This document shows, one piece after another, positions 33,489 through 46,531 of a stretch of DNA of 64,000 nt. Each line of letters starts with the position of its first letter. Positions within the stretch are counted from its first letter, which is position 1. Both the position numbers and the translations under genes were made by a program. The notes beneath the pieces were generated by a model. It ran no database searches, was not told the origin of the DNA, and saw nothing but the letters and a program-made list of their open reading frames with translations. The stretch covers positions 614,449,348 to 614,513,347 of the forward strand of contig CM057342.1 in assembly GCA_030015575.1 (NCBI GenBank), written 5' to 3'. The DNA is from Agapanthus africanus (taxonomy: Eukaryota > Streptophyta > Magnoliopsida > Asparagales > Amaryllidaceae).

Positions 33489-36400
33489 ATGACTGGACTT
33501 AAGCTTCTACTAGATAAAAACAAACTGAATGGGACCAACTATAAAGACTGGCTAAGGAATCTGAAGATCGCCTTGACTTATAATAAAGTATCATATGTCC
33601 TCACGGCTTCAGCCCCGCCCGTCCCAGGTCCAAAATCCTCAGTTGCGGACATTGAAGTCCGCAAGACATGGGACGCTGACTGTGCCACGGCCACATGCCT
33701 CGCGCTTGCATCGATGGATAACACACATCAAAAGCAGCACGAGGACATGGACATTCACGGGATACTTCTCCATACAAAGGAGTTGTATGGGGAGCAATCC
33801 CGCGTATTACGATACGAAGCATCAAAGAAACTGTTTCAGATGCGAATGGCCCCTGGCACACCAGTAGGAGACCATGTGTTGAAGATGATAGCTCTTATAG
33901 AAGAGCTTGAGGACCTTGGATGGACAATGGACAATGAACAATATATAGATATTATTCTGCAGTCCCTCCCCTCCACCTTTGCTCAGTTCATAGTGAACTT
34001 CAACATGCATGGCATGGAGAAGGACCTCCCTGAACTCCTTAATATGTTAAGGAGTGCAGAGAGCACTATGAAGTCAGCAAAGACTCCCGTTATGACCATT
34101 GGACAGTCTTCTTCTTCTCGCCAAAAAGCTAAGGCCAAGGGAAAGAAAAAGAAGAAACCCACTAATCCTAAGAGCGGAGTCAAAAAGGTGAAGGGAAAGG
34201 GAAAGTCCACGGCTGGAGACCCGGGGAAAGGCGAGTGTTTTCATTGCCACAAGACAGGACATTGGAAGCGCAATTGCACGGAGTACCTAAGTCTCAAGAA
34301 GAAGCATGGTGATGCTTCTGCTTCAGGTGCGTTTGTGACTGAAAACTGTTTTTCTATAAACTCTGCTTCCTGGGTATTGGATACCGGTTCAGGTTCTCAC
34401 ATTTGCAATTCTATGCAGGGGCTGAGAAATAGCAAGGTTTTGAAGACAGGTGACCATACTCTCCGCGTTGGAAATGGTTCCAATGTACACACAGTCGCAG
34501 TGGGAGAGTATCACTTGGGGTTGCCATCTGGATGTATTTTGATTTTGAATCCATGTTATTTTGTACCAAGTATGCTATGTAATATAATGTCCGTTTCTTT
34601 GTTGGACAATGAAGGATATAATTTTGTGTTGCAAAACAATGTTATGAACATTCACCTAAATCAAATGTTGGTTGGGTATGGTACGCTTAATAACGGAATA
34701 TATGTCCTAAATCAACACACAGTTTTCAGTATACAACACACTAATAAAAGAAAACTTTCAGAATTAAATGAAGCTTTTCTTTGGCATTGTAGACTTGGTC
34801 ATATTAACGAAACAAGACTAAACAGGTTACACAAAGATGGATATTTAAACTCTTTTGAATATAAATCTTATGCGACTTGCCAGTCTTGTATCAAGGGTAA
34901 AATGACCAAAACTCCGTTTACCGGACACGGAGAAAGAGCTACTCAGCTCCTTGGCCTCATACATAGTGATGTATGTGGGCCAATGTCTACACAGGTTAGA
35001 GGCGGTTTTTCATACTTCATTACATTCACCGACGATTTCTCAAGATTCGGTCATGTATTTTTATTAAAGCACAAGTCCGACGCTTTCGAGAAATTCGTTG
35101 AATATAAACAAGAAGTAGAAAAACAAACCGGCTTGAGTATTAAGATGCTTCGATCAGATCGAGGTGGAGAGTATCTCAGTACAGAATTTGCAAACTTCCT
35201 AAAAGAGAATGGGATTCTCTCTCAGCTCACTCCTCCTTACACACCACAGCACAACGGTGTGTCAGAACGACGGAATAGGACCCTATTAGATATGGTCCGG
35301 TCCATGATGAGTGACGCTGAGTTACCAGTCTCGTTTTGGGGGCATGCATTGGAGACTGCAGCGTTTCTGCTAAACAGGGTTCCAACCAAAGCCGTGTCTA
35401 CCACGCCATATGAGATATGGAATGGGAAGAGACCATCTCTTAAGAGAATTAAGATTTGGGGTTGCCCGGCCTATGTTAAAAAACAGAATCCGGACAAACT
35501 CGAGACACGGTCAGTCATGTGTAACTTTGTGGGATATCCAAAGAATTCTTATGGATATCTGTTCTACCACAAAGAGGAATAAAAAGTGTTTGTTTCTCAG
35601 TATGCCACATTCTTGGAAAAAGAGTTTTTTACAGATAAAGATGATGGCAAGGTGGTAGATCTAGAAGAGGTTCTGGAGACACAAACTACAAATGACGATT
35701 TGGTTGAACCGGCTGTTGCAACAGAAACTGAAGAAGCTCGGCCACTCCGTAGATCTGGTAGGAATTCTCGCCCACCGGAGAGGTACTACGGTTTCCTCAT
35801 TGATGGTAACAGAGAAGATTGCATCATGGATGATGATGATCCTACCAGTTTTCAGCAAGCTATCACGAGTGGTGACTCTGTGAAGTGGCTGGATGCCATG
35901 AGATCCGAAATGGAGTCTATGTACACCAACAAAGTATGGACTTTGGACGTTGTACCCCCTGGGGTAAAACCTGTAGGGTGCAAATGGATCTTTAAAAGAA
36001 AGATTGGTGTGGATGGGCAGGTAGAGACCTATAAGGCAAGACTTGTGGCGAAAGGTTTTCGTCAAAGACCAGGTTTGGACTTTGACGAAACTTTTTCGCC
36101 CGTAGCCATGCTTAAATCCATTCGGATCCTACTTGCTATTGCTGCTCACTACGATTATGAAATCTGGCAGATGGACGTTAAAACAGCATTTCTAAATGGA
36201 GATTTAGAAGAATGCGTTTATATGGATCAGCCAGAGGGCTTCATTGACAGTGGGAGCAGCGGGAAAGCATGTAGATTGCTTAAATCCATATATGGGTTAA
36301 AGCAGGCATCTCGGAGTTGGAACATCTGTTTCGATGATGTCATCAAAGAGTTTGATTTCATCAAAAATCCAGATGAACCTTGTGTTTATAAGAAGGCTGT

Positions 36401-37415
36401 AGGAAGAGCTGTCACATTCCTCGTATTGTACGTGGATGACATTCTTCTGATAGGAAATGATATTCCTATGCTACAGTCGGTCAAATCATTCTTATCACTA
36501 AGGTTCTCCATGAAGGACCTGGGTGATGCCACATACATCCTGGGCATAAGGATCTATAGGGATAGATCCAAAAAGTTATTGGGACTGTCCCAAACCAGGT
36601 ACATCAACACCATCCTAAAGAGGTTTAGTATGGAAGACTCCAAGCGGGGTGCCTTACCCGCTTGCCATGGAGTCACTCTCTCCAAGGATTCTTGCCCAAA
36701 GACCGATGAAGAGAGAGCTCGCATGAGCATTATACCTTATGCTTCGGTAGTAGGATCTATAATGTATGCGATGTTATGTACACGCCCAGATGTAGCTTAT
36801 GCACTTAGTGTTGTAAGCAGGTATCAATCCTACCCAGGGGAGAACCACTGGACAGCTGTGAAGAACATTCTTAAGTACTTACGAAGGACTAAAGAATTGT
36901 TCTTGGTGTATGGTAATACAGATCTCCAAATGGAGGCCTTTACTGATTCGAGCTTCCAGAGCGATAAGGATGACAGCAAATCTATCTCAGGGTTTGTATT
37001 TACCCTCAATGGAGGGGCGGTAAGTTGGAAGAGTTCCAAACAAGATACCGTTGCAGACTCTACGATGGAAGCTGAGTACATTGCTGCAAATGATGCCGCC
37101 AAGGAAGCCGTCTGGATGAAGAAGTTCGTCTCGGAGCTAGGAGTAGTTCCAACCATTATTGATCTAATACCTTTGTATTGTGACAATAATGGGGCGATGG
37201 CGTTAGCCAAGGAGCCCAGATCCCATCAGCGGTCCAGACATATCCTGAGGCGCTTTCATTTGATCCGGGAGATTGTAGATCGCCGCGAGATCGAGATTAA
37301 GAGAGTAGACACAAAGAACAACGCCGCGGATCCACTCACCAAGGCCCTCCCTCAGCCACAGCATGAGCGACTTTTTGAGATGTTGGGTATGAGATACGCC
37401 AATAACTGGCCTTAG
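33489..37415 (+). pseudogene. Element D gag-pol (copia order)
   Basis: Gag opens with KLNGTNYKDWLRNLKIALTY and contains ILQSLPSTFAQFIVNFNMHG, hallmarks of Angela/BARE gag, followed by a zinc knuckle CFHCHKTGHWKRNC (about 34234-34277). Protease has WVLDTGSGSHICN (about 34370). Integrase spans about 34780-35500 with the LWHCRLGHIN pre-integrase motif, CQSCIKGK, SDVCGPM, SDRGGEY and HNGVSERRNR, supplying the D, D and E residues. RT (about 35880-36640) has MDVKTAFLNGDLEE and YVDDILLIG. RNase H (about 36900-37300) has FTDSSF, TMEAEY and YCDNNGA. Integrase before RT marks Ty1/copia. All key domains are present; about one break. Products would build cytoplasmic particles, copy the RNA and integrate the DNA. 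Confidence 0.92.
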
Positions 37416-37429
37416 TGCAAGTGGGAGAT
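37416..37429 (+). promoter_or_regulatory. Element D polypurine tract
   Basis: GTGCAAGTGGGAGATT directly abuts the 3' LTR; the same sequence precedes C's 3' LTR near 51140. Confidence 0.75.
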
Positions 37430-37981
37430 TGTTGGATATATGTATGCCCTAGAGGCCATTATGTGATAGTGGATGTATCTATACATGTATATATATTCAG
37501 TTTGCATTCTTGCTCGACATGATAGTATGCTATTTGGTTCTTCTTTATCTGACATGTTTATTTGATCATGCTTCTATTCATTCATACATGCTGATAGAGC
37601 CCTGAGGATATCGGCTTGACTACTCTGATTATGATGGAGATCATACTAGTGGGACGTCTGTAGTCTATAAGCATATCCTGGAACGTCCCTAGTCGTAGGT
37701 ATATCGAGACGGGGCATTGATATACCAGAGTAGACTAGCGTATATGATACTAGACCCATACGATGGGCGATGAATGTTCCCACATTCATCGATGTTTGAC
37801 ATTAAGATCATATACGGGTGCTCAGTGGTGACTGGGTACACTGGACGGACTCACCGAGAACTCCTATATGGAATTATATCTATCGTCGGATAGCAGTTCT
37901 CAGGTGACATGGGTACAGGTTAGTCTGTAGACCCGAGATCGTCATAGAGCCTTGTGTGTTCTCCCACTGTACTTTGATTAC
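37430..37981 (+). repeat. Element D 3' LTR, first part
   Basis: It matches the first 552 bp of the 5' LTR and then stops at ATTAC, where element E is inserted. The LTR resumes at 46532. Confidence 0.93.
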
Positions 37982-39265
37982 TGTTCAGACCATAATATTG
38001 CATTTATCATTCCCCTATTTCTTATCTTTTTATAAATAAACAGGTACTCTTGACGCACGTTTGTTGCATATTGCAGGATACAGGTTTCTGGAGCAAATAC
38101 AGTGAAAAAGACACAAAACAACAGATAAAGGGACTTTTGACCAGCAATTAGACGGACCCTAGTCAAGCCCAGTCGAAGAACAGTGCAAGGTCCAAAAAGT
38201 CAAGTGAAACGGTTAAAAAGCCCAATACAAGTCTTCACTAAAAATCTGGAGAAGATCCAGAAGTCCAACAGAGAAAAGAAGAGTAAAAACAGAAGCCCAA
38301 AGAGCCAAGGAAACAGCCCCAAAAACAACAAAGCCCAATTCCCTAGTTTGGCCGCGGATCCGCGGCCAAACCCTACCTGGCGCCGCGGATCCGCGGCCGT
38401 CTGATGCACGTGGTGGTGGATTCTTCTTCTGTTGCTGCGACGGTTCTGGTGTTGGGATTCTAAGGGGTCAAATCTGTAAATTCACATGCGCGAGAGTCTG
38501 TAGCCCTAGGTTTCCTATTTTCCTATAAATTGTAATCTTAGATCTAAAAATTGGATGCCTCTTTTCAATAAATAAAATTCAGAAATTCTGGAAGTGACAT
38601 TCAGATCTGTTCTTTATCGCTTGGAGGGAGCCATCACCATTAGTAAGTGTTTTCCTTTTATTCTTTTAATGTCTTTTCATCCCCTAATGAGCGAGTAGTC
38701 TCCTCGCTTGTTAGGGTTAGCCTTAGGAAAAGGGTTGAGAGATGAGATCTCTCACCCCTTTCAATGCCATATTAAACTATCCCATTAAGAACTCCATGCA
38801 TGCGCGCACAACCGCTCCCTGCGGCACCCTACCCCTCGAGGTAACGGTGAACCGCAGTATAAAGGGCCGGTTGCGCGCGTTTTCCATGGGGGTTAGGGTA
38901 ATTAACGATAAAGGAAGGATACGAATCTAGAGGAAGAAAACATCTTCCCAAAAGAGTCGTATCCACTTTATCGATAATTACTATAACACCTAATGGATCT
39001 AAAATACGGCATTGAAAGCGGTGAGGAAACATCAATCTCCAAAACTTCCTCTAAGCCTAACCCTAGCAAGAATTTAAATTAGATTAATTAAGTTTCAGAT
39101 CTAGATTTTTATAAAACCAAAACGACAAATAGAATCAACTCGTTAAGACACACTAAAGGAATTTACCCGTCTCTGTGGATCGACCCGTACTCACCGGCTA
39201 GCTGCGAAGCGACGCCGTCCTGATTGCGGTAATTATATTTTTGATCGTAAAATCTCTACCAATCA
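37982..39265 (+). repeat. Element E 5' LTR
   Basis: Identical in length to 45248-46531. A perfect 24-bp palindrome centred on GGATCC (38347-38370) and a 16-bp one (38382-38397) lie about 130-170 bp before a TATA box (CTATAAAT, 38523-38530). AATAAA follows near 38567. The LTR tail carries a GTGGATCGACCCGTACTC stretch. Confidence 0.93.
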
Positions 39266-39267
39266 AA

Positions 39268-39285
39268 TGGCGCCGTTGCCGGGGA
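39268..39285 (+). promoter_or_regulatory. Element E primer-binding site
   Basis: TGGCGCCGTTGCCGGGGA, the Athila-type site usually assigned to aspartate tRNA, two bases after the LTR. Confidence 0.85.
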
Positions 39286-40384
39286 CGGCGTAATATTTCT
39301 TTTTGTGAATTTTCGGGTTGATATAAATTTTAAAAATTATAAAAATCTGAAAATATAAAAATAAAAAAAAATTATCAAATTTGATCTGTTTGAAGGGTAT
39401 ATCTTTTGAATCTTGCAGGAACAGTGAAGAATCGAAGATCTGAAAATTTACAGAGGGCAAAATAAAAATTGGTACATAAGAACAGAGAGTTATTGAAAGT
39501 ACAGATCCACAGAATTTTTCCCAGAGCCTGATCTTAACACTTGGCCGCGCTTCAGCCGCATTAGTAGGCAACTTGCCGCGGATCCGCGCCTTCATTGACA
39601 CGTCAGCACTTGGAATTTTGTGGGTTTGTTCTCTTTTCCTCCCCTCTGTAACCTCCATATATCCACTGTAAAAAAATCTTTTCTGCAGGGTTCTTTGCGT
39701 AAAAAGTCTTTCTCCCCCTTCGAAATAACAGATTTCTGCAGGTTTCTTTGCGCCGCGCTAAAAAATTCTGATTGCAAGTGAAATTTTATTTGTTTTGCAT
39801 AATTTAACCGGATTCTAAGGGGCTATTTGACCAAACTCAGATTGGGTGGGGATTTCATCACCCTTCCCAGGACCCCAGAAAACACATAAGCATTTTGCAT
39901 CGACCACCTTTAATTAAAAAATTATTAGACTCAGATCTTAGGACAGCGAGCTCAATAGGAAAAGGACTAGGGTAGGCATCAGCCGTTTATCCTAACCGAC
40001 ATTACGGTGTCTAGGCTAGTGGTTTTTAATTAGGCCCACTGTAGTGGTGGTTCCTTCCCACTTACCTGGCCGTATTTGTCCGTGAAGAGGCGGTTTGAGG
40101 TCTATTTCTAGCCCTAGTTAGGAGCTGTCTAGCAGACCTAGGAAACCCTAGATCTAGGCCTGATTGTGCATGTGTGGTTGATACATTGGTGTCACGAGTC
40201 TCTTTTCAAAAACTTCTTTGCAAAACTCACACAAAAATAAAAAAAATAAAAAAAATCTTTTCAAAACTTGCAACTTGCCGCTAAAGAAAACTTGCAAACT
40301 CACTTCCACCACTTCTTCTCACTGACGTTATCTTACCCCCACATTCTGTTTTTCTTTTTTTCTGACTGCACTACCCTTTAGTGT
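39286..40384 (+). other. Element E untranslated leader
   Basis: No gene is seen. It contains a GC-rich 12-bp palindrome CGCGGATCCGCG (39577-39588) and a roughly 117-bp module (39984-40100) resembling part of the element A and B LTRs. Confidence 0.7.
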
Positions 40385-41875
40385 ATGTCATTTTGGACTA
40401 GGGATACTAACGCCCGATTAGTCCGTGTTTCGTTGGTACCGACTAACGAACCCTTCGGCGAACCCTTCGTCGACACTCCGTCCATTTCCTTACCTCCACC
40501 TTTAAATTCTTCTTTCGAAGGTATGTCGGGATTCAACCCCAACGATACCTTGCCGACGGGAATGATTCCACCTCCGCCAGGTTCGAATAACCCGAATCTA
40601 CCGCCTGTTGTAGCGCCCGCACGAGTTGCGCTCCAGGATCTCTTCTACCCCGTCCGCACTTCTTTACCCACATGTCTTTCACCCCCACCGGCAAATGGGG
40701 ATAATTTTGAAATAAAACCACACTTCATCAATATGCTACCTAAGTTTCATGGTTTGGAATCCGAAGATGCATATATTTTCATTAATAAATTCCAAAACGT
40801 TTGCAGCATGATGAAGACAACCCAATTAAGTGATGACGCAATAAGGCTAAGGGTCATTCCTTTTACCTTATGTGACCTAGCCGAGAAGTGGCTATATAGC
40901 ACCGCATCACACTCCATTAGAAATTGGGACGAGTTTGTGAGAGCTTTTCTGAAAAAGTTCTACCCTCATCATAAAACTGCTAGAATCCGAAACGAGATTA
41001 TACAATTTTCACAGCTTCCTTCCTAACCATTTTGGAAGTGCTTCGAGAGATTTAAGGACCTACTCGTTCAATGTCCTCATCATGGGATAGAAAATTGGCA
41101 ACTTTGCCAAACATTATACGAGGGATTGAACGCAGCAACGAAGCAGTTGCTAGAAACAATATGTCAAGGTCATTTTCTCTCCAAGTCTAGCGACGAAGCT
41201 TGGCAGTTTCTTGAGGACCTAAGTGAGCAAACAATTCAGTGGGAGAGTACCAAGACCACATCATCTTCTTCAGTTGGTCAATCTAGGGCAGGCATACATC
41301 AAATAGATATGTCGATAGCTATGAAGGCCGAGATGGCCTCACTTATGAAAAAGCTAGAAGCCATTGAGACCAAAATCTCATCATCTTCTCCTGCCCCTAC
41401 TCTACCCACACGAACTATTTGTGCTTGTTGTTCGAACCCGTCGCACCTAACCGAAGAGTGTCCTTATAATGCACCTATTCAAGGACAGGATCAAGTCAAT
41501 GCTGCATTTCAGCAACGACAAAGAAATGATCCTTACTCTTCGACATACAATCAGGGGTGGAGGAGTCACCCGAATTTCGCTTGGAACCAAAATCAACAAG
41601 TCCAAGGGAACAATAATTTTCAAAGACCTCCTCCACAACAACAACAAGAACCCTCACAAACTCAAAACCAGCAACCTTTCCAACAACAACCTTATACAAA
41701 TCAAACGAACAATTTAGTTCAACCTAATGTTGATAAGGTTAGCTCGCTCGAGAAAAGTCTTGAAGCATTTCTCAAGCAAACTACAGAATCCGCAGCAAGA
41801 TTTGAAAGTTATGTGCAATCTTTAATGAATAACAATGCCTCACACGATCAAAGTATCAAATCTATTGAGGCATAA
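40385..41875 (+). pseudogene. Element E gag (Athila type)
   Basis: The N-terminal region is proline-rich. The gag core has IKPHFINMLPKFHGLESEDA and WDEFVRAFLKKFYP, the retrotransposon gag motif of Athila elements. Downstream are a CCxC-type knuckle (CACCSNPSHLTEEC), a long glutamine/asparagine-rich stretch and a coiled-coil-like SLEKSLEAFLKQTTESAARF. It is a fossil with a small number of breaks. Confidence 0.85.
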
Positions 41876-41896
41876 ATTGCACAATTAACTGCTGCG

Positions 41897-43792
41897 TTGA
41901 GCGAGAGAGAAAAGGGAAAGCTTCCATCTCAACTATTGCCCAATCCCGGTCACCCACAAAACGCATATCACAATCACAATGTAAATGCGGTGACCACGTT
42001 GAGATCCGGAAGAGAGTTGCAAAATAATGTGGAAACTAATGATGACATCCCCGCCGGTGGTTCTTCTTCCTCTTCTTCATTTTCTTCACTTCCTTCTTCA
42101 CCTTTTTCTTTAGAGCCTATTCTCCATCCTTCACACGGCTCTACTTCTTCTGACTCGAACGGACCCATTTCTAACAACACGAACACATCCACACTGGGAT
42201 CCGTTCCTATTCCACATTCTACTCCACAGACTTTTGACTCAACAAATTTTCAGAATGCACCATTTCCAAACAGGTTGAGTCCTAATAAACCAAATACACA
42301 AGTGGAGAAGATTGTGGAGATATTTAAGCAGGTTAGCATAAATATACCCCTCTTGGATGCTATCCAACAAGTCCCTTCATACGCGAAAATCTTAAAGGGA
42401 TTATGCACTTCAAAGAGAAAAGCATCTCAAGTACCCAAGAAAGTGCTAGTGGCTAGTGCAGTGAGCAATGCTATTAACCACCATCAAACCTTACCCCAAA
42501 AACGAAAGGACCCCGGCTGTCCTACGATTTCAATTACAATTGAGGATAAGAAAATTAATCAAGCACTTTTAGATCTTGGGGCTAGTGTTAACCTGATTCC
42601 TTACTCCGTGTACGAACAATTAGGGGTTGGAGAGTTGAAACCCACTCGTTGCACTCTCCAAATGGCTGATCGATCAATCACCTATCCAAGGGGTCAACTA
42701 GAGGATGTGTTGATCAAAGTCGAGGAGTTCATATTCCCCGTTGATTTTATCGTTATGGATACACAACCTGTTGCCAACCCAATAAACCAAATTCCGGTGA
42801 TTCTCGGTCGACCATTTTTGGCCACTTCCAATGCCGTGATAAATTGCCGCAATGGCTCCATGACTCTATCCTTCGGGAAGAGGTCTAGTGAGTTCAATAT
42901 TTATAAGATGGGAAGTCTGCCCCCCGTGCCTAAAACTAGTACACGAGATGTTTGCTCTATTCACGAAATCACGCAGGAGGACTGCGAGCTTGAAAGATTT
43001 CTATTTGATGAAAACAGTTTTGACGCCACTAGTGCGTCCCTCCTTGAACCTACTACCGTTGACACAACCGATGTTGATTATGAATGTTTCACCTTTTTGG
43101 ATGATGACGACTCACAGCCCGAATATGAGTCGTTTGAATTTTTGGATGAGTCAGTCGAGCCATCCGAATCGGTTGTTTGCAGTGATTTCGAACCTGTGTT
43201 GGAGTCCTTTGAGTTCGAGGTAGATTCCGCAATGGTTCTTTCGCCTCAGAAATTGGAACTCATGCCCTTGCCGTCTCACCGTAGATATGCTTACATAGGT
43301 GAGAATGAGACTTTTCCCATTATCATATCAGCCTCTCTAGCCTTCGAGCAAGAGAACGCTATTTTAAAAGTCTTACAAGATAGGCGGCAAGTTTTCAGGT
43401 GGACTATGGCGGACATCGAGGAGATAAGTTCCCTCATAAGTGAATATCATACACAATTGATGGATGATGCCATGTCAATAGAGGACCCACAGGAACATCT
43501 TGGGGGTATTATGGTGAGTCAACTTCCTCCTTCAGAAGTTGAAATACCCCCATTTCTTTTAATAAGGTACGAGAATGCTAACACTCCACTGATTGCTGAT
43601 CATTTACATTCTCGTTTCGATGCATCACCATCACCTGTATATTCACCTCCACACCTCCCATTCCACTACTTCTATCTTCCCCAATTCTTTGCGGACCACC
43701 ACAACTTAATTTTCCACCAACCAATATTCTTTACTGATAAATTTTTCAAATGGTTGGTGTTGACTTTTGGCCGATGCAAGGTTTGGCAGTAA
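41897..43792 (+). pseudogene. Element E gag tail and aspartic protease region
   Basis: A 631-residue frame starts with a low-complexity S/P/N-rich part. It continues with QVSINIPLLDAIQQVPSYAK and LCTSKRK, the usual Athila link before protease. LLDLGASVNLIPYSVYEQLG (about 42565-42625) is the protease active-site region (DLGA variant), with ILGRPFLATSNAVI as the second protease motif. An acidic stretch follows, and the frame ends near WTMADIEE, where RT begins in full-length Athila elements. No RT is recognisable beyond this. Confidence 0.85.
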
Positions 43793-45247
43793 TCTCTAAC
43801 ATAGTTTAAATGAAGTTTGGGGGAGGGTCTTTTTGTATATATGTTTGTTTTTCTTAATAATAAAAAAAATTATAAATAAATAAACAGGGGAGTATCGGTA
43901 TTTTGACCCTCTTGGTTTAGCATGACAGTGAGGACACTGTCAAGTTCAAGTTTGGGGGTATGCTCGGTACGTCTTCTTCCTTCGCATTCATTTGTACATA
44001 TTTTTGCATTTGCATATTTATTTGAAAACCCATAAAAATTGAAAAAATTCAAAAATTATAAAAATATTTGTATTCAATTTTGGCTAATTGACTTGAGTTT
44101 GACTAATAGGTTAACTGGTTAGGAACAACTAGATCTTAGACTTAGTGAATTAAAAACCCTAAAAATAACCTTCCTTAAAGTTTAACAGTAGAAAGTATAT
44201 GCCTTGTAGTTTATTTAGAAATAGGCAAATTTTGGGTTCACTTCATGGGCTAAGTCAAAATGAGGGAAGAGTATTGATGTTCTTATTAGAGTATAAGTTT
44301 GAAAAATAGTTCCTAGCTTAAGTCTAGATTCTGAAAACGTATACCCTACAAATTGCACAATCACGCACCTTGAAACTTGGAATAGTAGAAGAGACCTTGA
44401 AAGGCTCTTGTCTAAAGTCCTTAGTATGAAAAAGTGTGAATAAAGAAAAAAAAATGGACACTGGTTTTTGTGATTACTTAAGGCTGCAAAAATAGAAAAA
44501 TATTTAGCGAGGGTGCTTCATCACCTAGTGCCTTAGACCAACTGGTTTGGGAGTCACTGCTAAAGCCTTGGGTGTTGCAAAGACTAGGAAGTATGCTTTA
44601 AAGTGCAAACGCGTTTTGTAATCGGTCGTTGGTACCTCAAGAAGTATTAACGGTCGCATGAAGGATGTGTAAGCAAATTTCATTTAAATTCACTAACTAA
44701 TTAGTACTTTGGACAACGGACAAGGGGTTGATTGCTTAATTTGAATTTCCAAGTGTAGGGGTGATCTATACACACACGTAGGGATATGTGATTGGAATTT
44801 AGATGAGAAAAAGGAATAAAGAATAGAACTTGTATCTTTAGTAGAGTTGATAAAAATTCCTAAGTGGAGATGGAACCCTAGAAGGAAAACTTAGGAAATG
44901 CCGAAAGCTAAGTAGGTCTACATAACATATATAATCTTAAGTTAAATAATGAGGAAGTGTGAAGAATATGGGTGGATAATTTACAGGTAGAAGATAATAG
45001 AATTCCTTGTTAGAAAACCTAATTGGAGAACAAAAGTCAATGGGTTGAGTTGATAGGATTTTGTGGGTAGTATCCGCTGAAAACCCTCAGGAGACAACAC
45101 TCCTCCTACTAGGGACACCTAGAGGTTTAACGGCTTGTTGCACGTGCTCAGTGCAATCGCGTTTCCCTGCGAAAGTGCAGTTAGGATTTTAGAGAATAAA
45201 ACAATAAGTTTGCTCGAGGACGAGCAAAAGGTAAGTTTGGGGGTATT
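43793..45247 (+). other. Element E 3' untranslated region with polypurine tracts
   Basis: No gene is seen. AAGTTTGGGGG occurs three times: at 43813, 43948 and 45233, the last directly before the 3' LTR. A perfect hairpin TTTGCTCG-AGGA-CGAGCAAA (45209-45228) precedes the last tract. Confidence 0.8.
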
Positions 45248-46531
45248 TGTTCAGACCATAATATTGCATTTATCATTCCCCTATTTCTTATCTTTTTATA
45301 AATAAACAAGTACTCTTGACGCACGTTTGTTGTATATTGCAGGATACAGGTTTCTGGAGCAAATACAGTGAAAAAGACACAAAACAACAGATAAAGGGAC
45401 TTTTGACCAGCAATTAGACGGACCCTAGTCAAGCCCAGTCGAAGAACAGTGCAAGGTCCAAAACGTCAAGTGAAACGGTTAAAAAGCCCAATACAAGTCT
45501 TCACTAAAAATCTGGAGAAGATCCAGAAGTCCAACAGAGAAAAGAAGAGTAAAAACAGAAGCCCAAAGAGCCAAGGAAACAGCCCCAAAAACAACAAAGC
45601 CCAATTCCCTAGTTTGGCCGCGGATCCGCGGCCAAACCCTACCTGGCGCCGCGGATCCGCGGCCATCTGATGCACGTGGCGGTGGATTCTTCTTCTGTTG
45701 CTGCGACGGTTCTGGTGTTGGGATTCTAAGGGGTCAAATCTGTAAATTCACATGCGCGAGAGTCTGTAGCCCTAGGTTTCCTATTTTCCTATAAATTGTA
45801 ATCTTAGATCTAAAAATTGGATGCCTCTTTTCAATAAATAAAATTCAGAAATTCTGGAAGTGACATTCAGATCTGTTCTTTATCGCTTGGAGGGAGCCAT
45901 CACCATTAGTAAGTATTTTCCTTTTATTCTTTTAATGTCTTTTCATCCCCTAATGAGCGAGTAGTCTCCTCGCTTGTTAGGGTTAGCCTTAGGGAAAGGG
46001 TTGAGAGATGAGATCTCTCACCCCTTTCAATGCCATATTAAACTATCCCATTAAGAACTCCATGCATGCGCGCACAACCGCTCCCTGCGGCACCCTACCC
46101 CTCGAGGTAACGGTGAACCGCAGTATAAAGGGCCGGTTGCGCGCGTTTTCCATGGGGGTTAGGGTAATTAACGATAAAGGAAGGATACGAATCTAGAGGA
46201 AGAAAACATCTTCCCAAAAGAGTCGTATCCACTTTATCGATAATTACTATAACACCTAATGGATCTAAAATACGGCATTGAAAGCGGTGAGGAAACATCA
46301 ATCTCCAAAACTTCCTCTAAGCCTAACCCTAGCAAGAATTTAAATTAGATTAATTAAGTTTCAGATCTAGATTTTTATAAAACCAAAACGACAAATAGAA
46401 TCAACTCGTTAAGACACACTAAAGGAATTTACCCGTCTCTGTGGATCGACCCGTACTCACCGGCTAGCTGCGAAGCGACGCCGTCCTGATTGCGGTAATT
46501 ATATTTTTGATCGTAAAATCTCTACCAATCA
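45248..46531 (+). repeat. Element E 3' LTR
   Basis: It differs from the 5' LTR at about seven bases. The palindromes recur, the longer one at 45613-45636. ATTAC follows immediately. Confidence 0.93.

Larger units (their letters stand above)
37982..46531 (+). mobile_element. Element E: Athila-like gypsy element, gag-protease only, inserted in D's 3' LTR
   Basis: Two 1284-bp LTRs (37982-39265 and 45248-46531) begin TGTTCAGACC and end CCAATCA, flanked by ATTAC on both sides (37977-37981 and 46532-46536). The primer site TGGCGCCGTTGCCGGGGA and the tract AAGTTTGGGGGTAT are Athila hallmarks. Gag and a protease region are recognisable; RT, integrase and an env-like frame are not, so it is non-autonomous. 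The gag region is broken in a small number of places. About 7 differences over 1284 bp of LTR (0.5%) make it the youngest element here, around 0.2 My. Confidence 0.93.
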
